Assembly: GCA_964422145.1 (NCBI GenBank)
Contig: CAYQZV010000008.1
Location: 1 to 64,000, forward strand
From: JACNKV01 sp964422145
GTDB taxonomy: Bacteria; Fidelibacterota; Marinisomatia; Marinisomatales; JACNKV01
DNA: 64,000 nt
Direction: 5' to 3'
Positions 18,075-27,326 of the stretch are shown here, piece after piece. A program made the translations under genes and the position numbers. The notes under the pieces were generated by a model. It was not told the origin of the DNA. It searched no databases and worked only from the letters and a program-made list of their open reading frames with translations. How positions within the stretch are numbered: position 1 is the stretch's first letter; every line of letters begins with the position of its first letter.

Positions 18075-20002
18075 TTTTTAATTATTGCTATCACATCTCT
18101 ATCTGAATGTAAGATTTCACTATAATATTTTCTTAATATCTGATACTCAGACGGTGGGTAATACAAATTAACAACTGACAGCTTCCGACTGTAATGAAGA
18201 TGATTGTCAATGATATGATATTTCTTTTCAAAATTAATACCATCAAATTTAGGGATTGAATTTTGAGGTAAATCTAATACCTGATAACCCGAAGGTAATT
18301 TGAATATTATTTCTTCATCTTTTGTAAATGGATATTCATAGTCTACAGGATAGGTTCTATTTTCCAATTTGAATACATTTGTGTTCATCTTTTGAAATAA
18401 TGCCGGGAGAAAATACATATTATTACCAGACACCTCAGCAAAATTATCTATGGAATACTTTAAATATACTTTCAAATCCGTTTCTACATTTTCACCGAGA
18501 TCTATATAAAATGTATCCAGCGTTATATTTTTTATATGGCCAATTATATATGTATTAATAAAGTCTATTTCATCTTGACACTGGTCATATATTTTTCGGT
18601 ATTTCGCATTTAACATGCCTTTGAAAACTAATTCGCTTGAAGCAGTAAGCATTCCATTTTTATCAATTTCTGCTTGAGTTGTTTTTGCAATATACTGTCC
18701 CGCATTTTCCGGAGGTTTCAACTGTATAAAAAGAGGGCCATCCTCAATTAATAATAATCCATAAAAGGAGTAATCCTCAACCGGTAACAATTCAAGAGTA
18801 TAATATGGGTCACTTGGATCCAACAAAAATGCTTGATTTCCATCGTAAATACATGTAATCAGATGATTAAAGACTCCTATTTTAGGGTATCTTCGATTGT
18901 AACGCCCATTCTCTCGAGTGCTGATTAGAACTGGATAGGCATTTATTCCTTGTGAGTTTAAAAGACCTATTAATAATAAATTTTTCTCAATGTCGCTGCC
19001 ATAATGATTTTTCAATATATCCTTGGGTTTATGAATATTTTTTCCCAATTCACTTTTATACTTTACTGTTTGAATACTATCTCTAACAAATTGAAATAAT
19101 GTTTCAAGTTTTAGGTTAATGCTTGATTTTCCATTTACTAGATCGTCAGAACATTGTATCAGATGTTTGTCAGGAGTATCAAGGAATTTTTTATAATCAT
19201 CAATAACTAAATCTTGAACATCCTTCCAAGTTGATACAAAATCTTTACGATAAGCGGGGGTCTCAATCCGATTGAGTTCAAAATACAAACACGTCATATA
19301 GTCAATAGGAGTTGTCATATAAGGTTCATCTAACACTGGCGGTAAATTACTAAATTCATAATGAATTGTATTTCTACGTTCTTGATTTAGAATGTAAGTC
19401 TCTTTTGGTTTATATTCTATATCTGGTGGATTTGTCAGATAAACTTGATACATTAATGTAGGAGGAGTATTTAAAGTAATACTGCTATATTCTGTAGGTA
19501 AATCCGTTTGAAAGCACCAAGGTTTTAAATGATAAATATTTTTTGAGAGTATAGTATACTTATACTCAATAATACATCGATTTGTCACTCCTGGAATAGC
19601 AAATATTTTATAGCGCCATTTTCCTTCTTCCCCTTCTTCAAAAATGTCTTTTCTTGAGAGTTTAATTACCTCTCCGCTTGGTAAAATAGTTTGAGCGTTG
19701 ATTGATGTAACTTTTTCATCCTCAGAGAAAGGGATTCGGATATTTGCATTTTCTTTACCCGTTTCATTATATATTTGAATTCGAACATGTCTTGTTGCGG
19801 TTAAATGTAAATCTTTTAAGTAAGTATTTATTACACCAATATCAAATAGCACTGATGCATTCATTGTAGTATCAGAAGGAAAATACTTTCTTTGAGTGTG
19901 TTCAGAAGAGACAACTCCCCATTTGGTCGTATTTGATATACTTGAACAGTTAATATAAATTAATGCAAAACATGTAATTATTATCAGTTTAACTTTTATC
20001 AT
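18071..20002 (-). CDS. DUF3857/transglutaminase-like lipoprotein lacking catalytic Cys
   Basis: 643 residues from the ATG at 20002, preceded by AGGAT. An ATG 54 nt further up would bury the signal. The signal MIKVKLIIITCFALIYINC has a lipobox-like end, so a lipoprotein is likely. The architecture equals that of the next gene. Aligning YG...NAYP of the two proteins without gaps puts Asp of HYGSDIEKN where the partner has the catalytic Cys of YGDCKDL; the His (FNHLITCI) and Asp (LLDPSD) positions are retained. It is probably a non-catalytic partner. No operator is visible upstream. Confidence 0.8.
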   Translation of the reverse strand: MIKVKLIIITCFALIYINCSSISNTTKWGVVSSEHTQRKYFPSDTTMNASVLFDIGVINTYLKDLHLTATRHVRIQIYNETGKENANIRIPFSEDEKVTSINAQTILPSGEVIKLSRKDIFEEGEEGKWRYKIFAIPGVTNRCIIEYKYTILSKNIYHLKPWCFQTDLPTEYSSITLNTPPTLMYQVYLTNPPDIEYKPKETYILNQERRNTIHYEFSNLPPVLDEPYMTTPIDYMTCLYFELNRIETPAYRKDFVSTWKDVQDLVIDDYKKFLDTPDKHLIQCSDDLVNGKSSINLKLETLFQFVRDSIQTVKYKSELGKNIHKPKDILKNHYGSDIEKNLLLIGLLNSQGINAYPVLISTRENGRYNRRYPKIGVFNHLITCIYDGNQAFLLDPSDPYYTLELLPVEDYSFYGLLLIEDGPLFIQLKPPENAGQYIAKTTQAEIDKNGMLTASSELVFKGMLNAKYRKIYDQCQDEIDFINTYIIGHIKNITLDTFYIDLGENVETDLKVYLKYSIDNFAEVSGNNMYFLPALFQKMNTNVFKLENRTYPVDYEYPFTKDEEIIFKLPSGYQVLDLPQNSIPKFDGINFEKKYHIIDNHLHYSRKLSVVNLYYPPSEYQILRKYYSEILHSDRDVIAIIKK

Positions 20003-20389
20003 AATTGATCCTGTAAATTTGATAAAATATGACAATTGGAACATCATAACAATCAAAGGCAGTCATAATGTCAATATCCATATCCGAATATCCGAGATTA
20101 TCTTATATATGGTCAATATATATTTTGCACTTTATTATTTTAAAAAATGTGCCGACATTTAATGACATCTTACAGTATGATATTAGCCGCTTGTACTAAC
20201 GGCAATTGCTTTTGACTTCTTCAACTTCATCGTATGATAGTTGATATACCATGTTCGTACCTTGGAGTTCGTCGTTTAAAAGAACTTGTTTTGAAGAGTT
20301 TTCTTTTTTATTAATTGTCCGATTCTTTTAACTCTATTTACATTATTTCAATTAATTTTTGTACAAAACGAAAGAGTTGAGGATTCATC
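20003..20389. other. Intergenic region without recognised feature
   Basis: 387 bp between divergent genes, AT-rich. I see no tRNA, terminator or ORF of substance. Promoters for both flanking genes presumably lie here, but I cannot point to convincing boxes. The ribosome site TTGAGGA sits just before the rightward ATG. Confidence 0.6.
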
Positions 20390-20800
20390 ATGGACAAAAT
20401 CTTTATCGAAGGCAGTTGTCTCTGTGGCAATATTACATTCAAAGTTGATAAGAAGAATAAATGGTGTGCAAACTGTCACTGCACGCGATGCCAGCGTTCG
20501 CACGGATCGGGATTCGTCACATGGATAGGTGTCGTTGAACATGCATGTCATATATCCGAAGATACGATACCGCTGAAATGGTATTCCTCTTCAAAAAGAT
20601 CGCAATACGGATTTTGTCCGATCTGCGGGACGTCTCTTTTCTACAGGTCTGAAAAATATCCCGGCGAAATCGATATTACGCTGGCTAATGTTTCAAGTAA
20701 GCATAAGCTGAAACCCACAGGACACGCCTACTTCGACACCCATGTAGACTGGCTGGTTTTTGACGACGATCTGGAGCGATCGCCCGATCCAAAATTATAA
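20390..20800 (+). CDS. GFA/CENP-V domain zinc protein
   Basis: 136 residues. Zinc-ligand cysteines follow the Mss4-like/GFA pattern: GSCLCGNITF, CANCHCTRCQRSHGSGF, and FCPICGTSLFY. The family was named for glutathione-dependent formaldehyde activation, but most members have no proven reaction. The ATG follows TTGAGGA. It is convergent with the exonuclease/phosphatase gene, with 4 nt between stops. It is more GC-rich than the DUF3857 genes next to it. Confidence 0.88.
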   Translation: MDKIFIEGSCLCGNITFKVDKKNKWCANCHCTRCQRSHGSGFVTWIGVVEHACHISEDTIPLKWYSSSKRSQYGFCPICGTSLFYRSEKYPGEIDITLANVSSKHKLKPTGHAYFDTHVDWLVFDDDLERSPDPKL

Positions 20801-20804
20801 AACG

Positions 20805-21791
20805 TTATTTAGACGTTATCTCTACAGAAACAGCTAAGTGATCCGAGTATCCGCCGAGTAACTTATCACCCGCCCAAAATCGGAACGGATAGTGCGCATA
20901 CTTCCCTTCCTGCTGGCGATATTTCGGTTTATCATGGATGGCTGTTGATCCTGATACAACAGATAATCCTTTCGAATCGACCAATCCCTGACTGACGATG
21001 AGTTGATCTAAAAAAGAGTCCTCATCACGCCATACATACGTCCCCACTTTCGGCTTTCCGATAAATGGCCCCATCAAGTTGATGAGTTCTCCTTGTTCTG
21101 CTTCTTCGGGCGTAATCGTGGAAAACAGAATATCCTGCACAGCCGTCTCAGTTGGATTTTCATTGAAATCGCCCATAAATATCATTTCTGCATCAGGATC
21201 TTCTGCCAAGATACGATCAACTGCTTCACGTAAAACGGTTGCCGTTCTTGCACGTCGCGGAATTGCCTGTTCCCTGCCGCCATAATTTGACGGCCAGTGA
21301 TTGATATAAATATGCAAAATCTCTCGATTGAATTCACCTTTAATGTATAAAATATCCCGAGTGGGCTTACCGTCATCAAATGTGATCGTGATTGGATACG
21401 AATCGACAACCGAAAACACATTCGGATCATAAAACAGCATATTATCGATCCCGCGATTATCGGGAGATTCATAATGAACAATCGAATAATCCCTGCCGGT
21501 ATACACTTCGTTCAGCCATTCAACAACTTGGCGATTCTCCACTTCACATAATCCAAAGACATCTGCATCTAATTCGGTCAAGACTTCGCTGAGATGCGTT
21601 AACTTCAAATCCAAAATATCCTGAGTGCAATTTTTCCGTCCGCCCAGCGCAAACTCGTCATCGTTCTTTTCGGGATTATCTTCAAGATCAAAGAGGTTCT
21701 CCACATTCCAAAATGCGGCTTTCATTATCGGCTGCTCCTTTTGGCATCCGATCTGCATGATTAAAACGAAGATCAATAATATTCTGCTCAT
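20805..21791 (-). CDS. Endonuclease/exonuclease/phosphatase-family lipoprotein
   Basis: 328 residues. A lipoprotein signal ends IMQIGC (Cys16). The EEP fold is shown by FWNVENLFD (metal Asn/Glu region), GLCEVENRQVV, INHWPSN, IFMGDFNENPTE and GGYSDHLAVSV (the catalytic Asp-His pair). Members hydrolyse phosphodiester or phosphomonoester bonds in nucleic acids, lipids or inositides. An envelope location suggests nutrient scavenging, which is inference. Confidence 0.88.
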   Translation of the reverse strand: MSRILLIFVLIMQIGCQKEQPIMKAAFWNVENLFDLEDNPEKNDDEFALGGRKNCTQDILDLKLTHLSEVLTELDADVFGLCEVENRQVVEWLNEVYTGRDYSIVHYESPDNRGIDNMLFYDPNVFSVVDSYPITITFDDGKPTRDILYIKGEFNREILHIYINHWPSNYGGREQAIPRRARTATVLREAVDRILAEDPDAEMIFMGDFNENPTETAVQDILFSTITPEEAEQGELINLMGPFIGKPKVGTYVWRDEDSFLDQLIVSQGLVDSKGLSVVSGSTAIHDKPKYRQQEGKYAHYPFRFWAGDKLLGGYSDHLAVSVEITSK

Positions 21792-21906
21792 TGGATATAT
21801 CCTTTTCTAATATTTACATTTTTTATGAAAACGTTGGAACTTTTTTCCCGCCAATAAGTTAGAGGTGTATTGGGAGTGAGTATTTGGTGTTCCCACATAT
21901 CATTAA

Positions 21907-22536
21907 TCATCTGTACCTCCTTGGTTGACCCTGCTCACTCCCACTTTTTTTGCATTGGATTTTTCCATCTCCTGCACGAATCATTTCTTCCATGACGATT
22001 TCAACTTTCTCATCATTCACGTTTGTTTCCCAATGCAGGCGGTCGGTCGATGAATCATGCGTGACGGATAATCCAAACTTTTCAAGGATTGCCGAAATTC
22101 TCCCGGCATATTCATAGACCGATTCAATCACTAACGTTGATCGTTGAATCCAGGGTTTATACGATCCTTCTTCCACGGCTGATTCTGCTCCGGTTCGATA
22201 CGCATCTATCAACCCGCGTTTGCCGAGTTTTATTCCGCCGTAATACCGAATCACATAACATGCACCATTCACAATCTCATTTTTTCGAAGCACACCTAAT
22301 ATCGGATTTCCGGCTGAACCGCTCGGCTCACCGTCATCGGACGAGTTTTCCATCAATTGGTCATTATTAAGGATTCGATAAGCCCAGGCAATATGACGGG
22401 AACTATGATGTGTTTTTCGAAGGCTACGCAACTCTTCCTGAACGGATGAAAGATCATCCTTGGAAAAGATCAACCCGATAAACTCCGATCGTTTTTCCTT
22501 AAAAGATGCTGATGCGTTTTTGACCGGAGTTTTCAT
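21907..22536 (-). CDS. yigZ: YigZ/IMPACT family protein
   Basis: 209 residues. The UPF0029/IMPACT N-terminal domain is clear: KEKRSEFIGLIF, AYRI, SSDDGEPSGSAGNPILGVL and NGACYVIRYYGGIKLGKRGLIDAY. A C-terminal DUF1949-like ferredoxin fold follows. The eukaryotic relative IMPACT regulates Gcn2; the bacterial role is poorly known. Its start overlaps the der stop (ATGA), so it is translationally coupled to the ribosome-assembly GTPase. Confidence 0.92.
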   Translation of the reverse strand: MKTPVKNASASFKEKRSEFIGLIFSKDDLSSVQEELRSLRKTHHSSRHIAWAYRILNNDQLMENSSDDGEPSGSAGNPILGVLRKNEIVNGACYVIRYYGGIKLGKRGLIDAYRTGAESAVEEGSYKPWIQRSTLVIESVYEYAGRISAILEKFGLSVTHDSSTDRLHWETNVNDEKVEIVMEEMIRAGDGKIQCKKSGSEQGQPRRYR

Positions 22537-23852
22537 TTTGTCCGAAATGAAAATGTCAGTGGGACTCCGCTTGTCTTAAAATTTTCACGAAACCGGTTTT
22601 CCAAATATCGCTTATAATCAACTGAAACATATTTCGGATTATTGCAGAACAGTGCCAAGATCGGCGGTTCGGTGTGAACCTGAGTAATAAATTTGATTTT
22701 AACCAACTTTCCTTGAAAGGACGGCGGCGGATGCTGGATCAATGCCTGATGCAGCCATTCATTAAGTTGGTTTGTTGAAAACTTCTGCTTTCGATCTTCG
22801 TAAACTTCCCAAACCAATTCCATGATCTTTGATACACGCTGTTTGGTCAATGCCGAGACAAACAATATCGGATAATGTTCCAACGATTTAAACTGATCAT
22901 ACATATCCAATTTGAATTCCTGCACTGTGTTGGAATCTTTTTCAACAAGATCCCATTTATTTACGATAAAAACCAGTCCTTTTTTCTTGGAAATGACATG
23001 ATCGACAATGATCTTATCCTGTTTGCCCATCTTTTTGACGGCATCAATTAAAACGAGAACAACATCTGAGCGGTCTATGGCTTGCAGCGATCGGACATTG
23101 CTGTAATACTCGATACTCTCTTTGACTTTCGCTTTTTTCCGCATGCCGGCGGTATCAACAATTACGACATCTTTATTATACCAGCGCATGTACGAATCAA
23201 TGGAGTCTCGCGTTGTTCCGGCGATCGGTGTAACGATAGTCTGTTCTTTTTGAAGAAGCGCATTCGTCAATGATGATTTTCCGACATTCGGCATTCCGAC
23301 CACGGCAAGATGAAGTTCGTCCGTTGCTGTTGATTCAGCATCTTCATATGTTAAGTCCAAGGATTGAATGATTGCATCGAGCAAATCTCCGGTTAGCCGT
23401 CCGGAAAGCGCAGATATCGGATAAATTGGTTCAAGTCCCAATTCGTAAAACTGCATCACCTGATCATCATTATTCAGAGAATCGCACTTATTGACAACTA
23501 AAACATGAGGTTTCCCGGTTTCACGAATGAACTTCGCCAACGAAACATCGCTGGAGGTTGGTTCTTCCCTGCCGTCAACCATAAATAAAATTAAATCTGC
23601 TTCATCAATCGCCAGCTGTGCCTGTTTTCGGACCGCAGCATTGAACACATCAATATCTTCAGGGATGTATCCGCCGGTATCGACAAAAGTTAAGTGATGA
23701 CCAACCCAATCCATAGTACCGTAAATTCTGTCACGGGTGATGCCTTCTTGGGCGTCAACGATAGCTCGGCGCGTTTTCAACACACGATTAAAAAACGTAG
23801 ATTTTCCAACGTTCGGACGGCCAACAATTGCTATTAACGGATGATTTTTCAT
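22533..23852 (-). CDS. der: Ribosome-assembly GTPase Der (EngA)
   Basis: 439 residues with two tandem GTPase domains. G1 motifs are GRPNVGKST (11-19) and GMPNVGKSS (second domain). G3 motifs are DTGGYIP and DTAGMRKKAKV, and G4 motifs are NKCD and NKWD. A C-terminal KH-like domain ends PLTFSFRTK. Der acts in large-subunit maturation. Length and layout are standard. Confidence 0.98.
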   Translation of the reverse strand: MKNHPLIAIVGRPNVGKSTFFNRVLKTRRAIVDAQEGITRDRIYGTMDWVGHHLTFVDTGGYIPEDIDVFNAAVRKQAQLAIDEADLILFMVDGREEPTSSDVSLAKFIRETGKPHVLVVNKCDSLNNDDQVMQFYELGLEPIYPISALSGRLTGDLLDAIIQSLDLTYEDAESTATDELHLAVVGMPNVGKSSLTNALLQKEQTIVTPIAGTTRDSIDSYMRWYNKDVVIVDTAGMRKKAKVKESIEYYSNVRSLQAIDRSDVVLVLIDAVKKMGKQDKIIVDHVISKKKGLVFIVNKWDLVEKDSNTVQEFKLDMYDQFKSLEHYPILFVSALTKQRVSKIMELVWEVYEDRKQKFSTNQLNEWLHQALIQHPPPSFQGKLVKIKFITQVHTEPPILALFCNNPKYVSVDYKRYLENRFRENFKTSGVPLTFSFRTK

Positions 23853-23962
23853 GTAATTTGTTTCAATTCTTTTAGTGAATTTACAAAAAGACGTTTAAAC
23901 GAAAGATGGAATAATATTCCGATATTATTAGCATGTTAATTTCTTTTAATGTAACTTAATCC

Positions 23963-24721
23963 ATGCCTGAATTATCAGATTTGCTTTCTGACTCAACGCG
24001 CGGTGCATCACTCATCTATCGTGATGCTCTTGCTCATTTCTCCACTCTGCCCGATGAACGGCTCATTTCAGAGACACTAGCCGGGGCACAACTTCTTCAA
24101 GCCCGTTTTCCGATCATGGGATTGTTTCATCATCTATGGAATGAAGTATCTCGAGTCCATGAAATTGGACGAATGCGATTGCTTTTGAAAACACTAATTG
24201 ATGATCTCACTTCAGATGAGAAAGCGCTGAGAAAGCTCGGTAAAACTGTTTTACCGAAGAAATCAGTTATTCTTACGATCAGCTATTCAAACATGGTACG
24301 AGATCTCCTACTCGGACGAGTTCAAACACAAAAAGAAACTGTCGTTTACTGCTATCGATCTGCACCTTCTAATGAAGGTGAGATCCTTGCTCAGTCTCTG
24401 AACAATAACGGCATTCCTGCGCAAGTGATCTCTGACCAAGCATCCATACCGGCAGATACTACGCATATCCTTATCGGGACCGATTTGCTGACCGATACGT
24501 TTTTTATCAATAAAAAAGGGACGTCAGATCTGATTTCATTGGCACAAACGAATCAGATTCCGATTCGAATTGTAACAACAACACAGCGGTATATTCCGGG
24601 TTTCCCGTTAGATCCGCTGCTGGACCCGATTTTTGAAATCGTACCTTACTCTCCTTCAATCGAGATTATTACCGAAAAAGGGATTATCACTCCGGATAAT
24701 CTGCATTCAATTCTTAGCTGA
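23963..24721 (+). CDS. eIF2B/MtnA/R15P-isomerase-like protein
   Basis: 252 residues. The helical N-terminus is followed by a Rossmann-like domain with ILTISYSNMVRDLLL, VVYCYRSAPSNEGEILAQSL, ILIGTDLLTD and KKGTSDLISLAQ. This is the pattern of the eIF2B α/β/δ superfamily, which includes methylthioribose-1-phosphate isomerase and ribose-1,5-bisphosphate isomerase. It is shorter than MtnA (about 340) and R15Pi (about 320). A sugar-phosphate isomerase or regulatory role is possible; the reaction is not predictable. It is a single gene between divergent der and a convergent GNAT gene. Confidence 0.78.
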   Translation: MPELSDLLSDSTRGASLIYRDALAHFSTLPDERLISETLAGAQLLQARFPIMGLFHHLWNEVSRVHEIGRMRLLLKTLIDDLTSDEKALRKLGKTVLPKKSVILTISYSNMVRDLLLGRVQTQKETVVYCYRSAPSNEGEILAQSLNNNGIPAQVISDQASIPADTTHILIGTDLLTDTFFINKKGTSDLISLAQTNQIPIRIVTTTQRYIPGFPLDPLLDPIFEIVPYSPSIEIITEKGIITPDNLHSILS

Positions 24722-24741
24722 ATGCTTTGGTTATAGTTTAC

Positions 24742-25704
24742 TTATAATTCCTTATCAAACTGAATCCAAGCCGGAAGCGGTTTAAATCCAAGTTTTAAAT
24801 TCAGCGTATACATCGGATTATTTTCTTCATTATCCGTAATGATCGTTTTTATTCCTAACTGTTTGGCTTTTTCAATACAGAGAGCTTTCAATAGAGTGGC
24901 CAATCCTTTTCGTCGATGAGAACGGACAATTCCGGTGATGGATGTTGCCATCTTTTTGGGATCAGCCAGCATATGCTTAATACAGGTCATACCGACGATC
25001 TTCTCATTTTTAATTGCCAATAAATATGTGTTCGGATTAAATCGTTTCGGCTCGAATACTTCTTTTTCCCATTGCTCATATTTTGGATGGGTCGGCGGAT
25101 CAACCGAAGGAATATCATCATTTATTTCACAGTCTGTTTTGTATAATGTCCGTTTCCAATCGGGAATTCTGTTTTCTACATCATTCAAATTAATGATCTC
25201 AATGCCTTCTTCTTCTATTTTCTTAATCAACATAGAAAATGGTTGAAATTCAAATGATTGGACATCTAATTCAGAATCAGGAAAACGCATCATTTCTTTG
25301 AAATTGCGCTTTTTGGCAAAACGTATCCCGTCTTTTTGATCTTCGCGTGAAAAAGTCGATAATTTGATTATGTTTCTATCGTTCAATTCATGGAGAAAAC
25401 GATCAAACAATAATGTCCCGCCGCCCATATTTCTAAAGTCAGGATGAACGATTATATGAAAATAGTATCCCCCTTCAACGTATGACCATGAGCGTTCACC
25501 AAATTGGCAGTATCCTGCAAATTGAGTACCCTTTTCTAAAACAAGCTTTTGTTGTAAATATTTTTTATCTCGATGCTTATCCTGATACTGAAGTTCATCA
25601 CCCGTCACCGGACGATTAGGAAAAACCAACGATTCAAGATGAGCAATGTTTTGATAATCTTTGTCATCACAACGGAACTTTCGAATGGTAAATATATTTT
25701 GCAT
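24742..25704 (-). CDS. Tandem GNAT-domain acetyltransferase
   Basis: 320 residues with two GNAT folds. The first (about residues 1-150) has FHIIVHPDFRNMGGGTLLFDRFL. The second (about 200-320) has SITGIVRSHRRKGLATLLKALCIEKAKQLG, then TDNEENNPMYTLNLKLGFKPLP. The acetyl-CoA pyrophosphate loop RxxGxG/A is clearest in the second domain (RRKGLA). Two-domain members include mycothiol-synthase-like and antibiotic-type enzymes, but the substrate here is unknown. The gene begins 2 nt from the phosphatase stop and may be co-transcribed with it. Confidence 0.88.
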   Translation of the reverse strand: MQNIFTIRKFRCDDKDYQNIAHLESLVFPNRPVTGDELQYQDKHRDKKYLQQKLVLEKGTQFAGYCQFGERSWSYVEGGYYFHIIVHPDFRNMGGGTLLFDRFLHELNDRNIIKLSTFSREDQKDGIRFAKKRNFKEMMRFPDSELDVQSFEFQPFSMLIKKIEEEGIEIINLNDVENRIPDWKRTLYKTDCEINDDIPSVDPPTHPKYEQWEKEVFEPKRFNPNTYLLAIKNEKIVGMTCIKHMLADPKKMATSITGIVRSHRRKGLATLLKALCIEKAKQLGIKTIITDNEENNPMYTLNLKLGFKPLPAWIQFDKEL

Positions 25705-25706
25705 TG

Positions 25707-27326
25707 CTAATTTTTCAGCAGGGATTTCCCATCCGCTTTTTCAGGGGTGACGTTCAAAATATCCGCAACGGTCGGAGCAATATCAACAGATGCGGCTGAC
25801 CTATAATCCGTCTTACTTTTAGAGTTTGCATGACTAATGATGAGCGGTACGTGTGAATCATAATCGTACGGCGTACCGTGTCCTGTACCGTAAGGACTTC
25901 GGTTTTGCCAATACGGTTTATACAAAACAAGTATGTCGGGACTATTGAATTGGTGATAAGAGTTTTTCAGTCTTCTCAATATTTCGTTGTCTGGATCTGC
26001 CGATTCTATCTCTTCATTTGTAAATACACTCGCTACACCATCTATTTTCATTAAATGATCTATAAAGATTTCATCAAGAGTGGACGAGTCGATCTTATAT
26101 TCGTTCAATTGATTTAGATCGTAGTAAATATTAGAGCCGTATTTTGTCACAAGATCAGCATAGCCGTACTTTTCCTCAATATACGCCAAAACAGTCTCGT
26201 AAGCTTTGTTTCGTTCATCACGGTTGACTCTCCCTGCAGAAATTCCTTTTGCGGTTAGATGTTCCGGCAATGGACTCCCGCCGTGATCCGCGGTCAAAAT
26301 GTAAACGACATCGTTTTCAGAAATATGTTGATGTATGAACGAGATAAAATCACCTAAATATTGATCGATCTTGATCAAGTTATCCATACCTTCGTGAGAA
26401 TACGGTCCGTAATAATGATGAATGGCATCCGTTCCTGACAGCCCGACAAATAGATAATCAGGATGATCATCCCTTCCGAGTTTTTCGTTTTTAAATACGG
26501 CTTTTGCCAATTGAATTGTCGCTCGTTCCATCCACGGAAAATCAAAGAACTTACCAAGGATATCGCTGTCACTCAGATTATTATCAAAACCGATCGGGAA
26601 TACGGGAGAATATGTATCGCTTTGATAACGATCCGTTTCACCGTAAAAATCATCTTTGTGCGCATACTCGTCGTAAATTTCAGGTGAGAGTGATCGTGTC
26701 CAGATAGAGTCTCGATAAGTGTTGATATGGAGATTGTCGTTAAAATGTATGAGCCAATCAGGGATTGTGTCTGCATAATAGTCTGATGTAATAAACGATC
26801 CCTGCCAGTTATAATAGAGAGCAAGATCAGCGTTCTTTCCTCCCATAAACACCGCAGGGCGTTCTTTACCGGCGACCGAATACACTTTAGATTCGGGATC
26901 CTTCTTCTTGATCCAATCCCCTAATCCGGTCGTATTGATATTTCGATAGGAAAAACCTTCTCCCTCATAAAACACCGCCTTTGCATCGTGATCTTCCACA
27001 CAGTAAACGGATCGTTTTTGATCGCGATTCCACCATGAGTTCCCGACGATTCCTACAGGCCCGGGGTGCTGCCCAGATCCTAAAACAAAATGTCCTGGAC
27101 CGGTAGATGTGTTTCCATGCTCATGATGAATATTTTCAAACTGGACTCCGTGATCGATCAGCCATTTAAATCCGCCGGTATACAAATCTTTATACTGTTC
27201 AAACGTATCATAGCTTAAATGGTCAACCGCGATATAAACGACTAATTTTGGAGTTGGTTTTTTGGTGTACTGACAGAATCCTGCAATAATTACGATCAGC
27301 CCTAAAACAATAATATATTTTTTCAC
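25707..27326 (-). CDS. PafA-like alkaline phosphatase superfamily protein
   Basis: 539 residues. A membrane-targeting N-terminus precedes a type I phosphodiesterase/phosphatase fold: AVDHLSYDTF (metal Asp), GNTSTGPGHFVLGSGQHP (probable Thr nucleophile), GLSGTDAIHHYYGP and LTADHGGSP (metal Asp-His). It resembles PafA-type calcium-dependent phosphatases of Bacteroidetes, which release phosphate in the envelope. Its start overlaps the tyrS stop (ATGA), an unusual pairing of a phosphatase with a tRNA synthetase. Confidence 0.88.
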   Translation of the reverse strand: MKKYIIVLGLIVIIAGFCQYTKKPTPKLVVYIAVDHLSYDTFEQYKDLYTGGFKWLIDHGVQFENIHHEHGNTSTGPGHFVLGSGQHPGPVGIVGNSWWNRDQKRSVYCVEDHDAKAVFYEGEGFSYRNINTTGLGDWIKKKDPESKVYSVAGKERPAVFMGGKNADLALYYNWQGSFITSDYYADTIPDWLIHFNDNLHINTYRDSIWTRSLSPEIYDEYAHKDDFYGETDRYQSDTYSPVFPIGFDNNLSDSDILGKFFDFPWMERATIQLAKAVFKNEKLGRDDHPDYLFVGLSGTDAIHHYYGPYSHEGMDNLIKIDQYLGDFISFIHQHISENDVVYILTADHGGSPLPEHLTAKGISAGRVNRDERNKAYETVLAYIEEKYGYADLVTKYGSNIYYDLNQLNEYKIDSSTLDEIFIDHLMKIDGVASVFTNEEIESADPDNEILRRLKNSYHQFNSPDILVLYKPYWQNRSPYGTGHGTPYDYDSHVPLIISHANSKSKTDYRSAASVDIAPTVADILNVTPEKADGKSLLKN

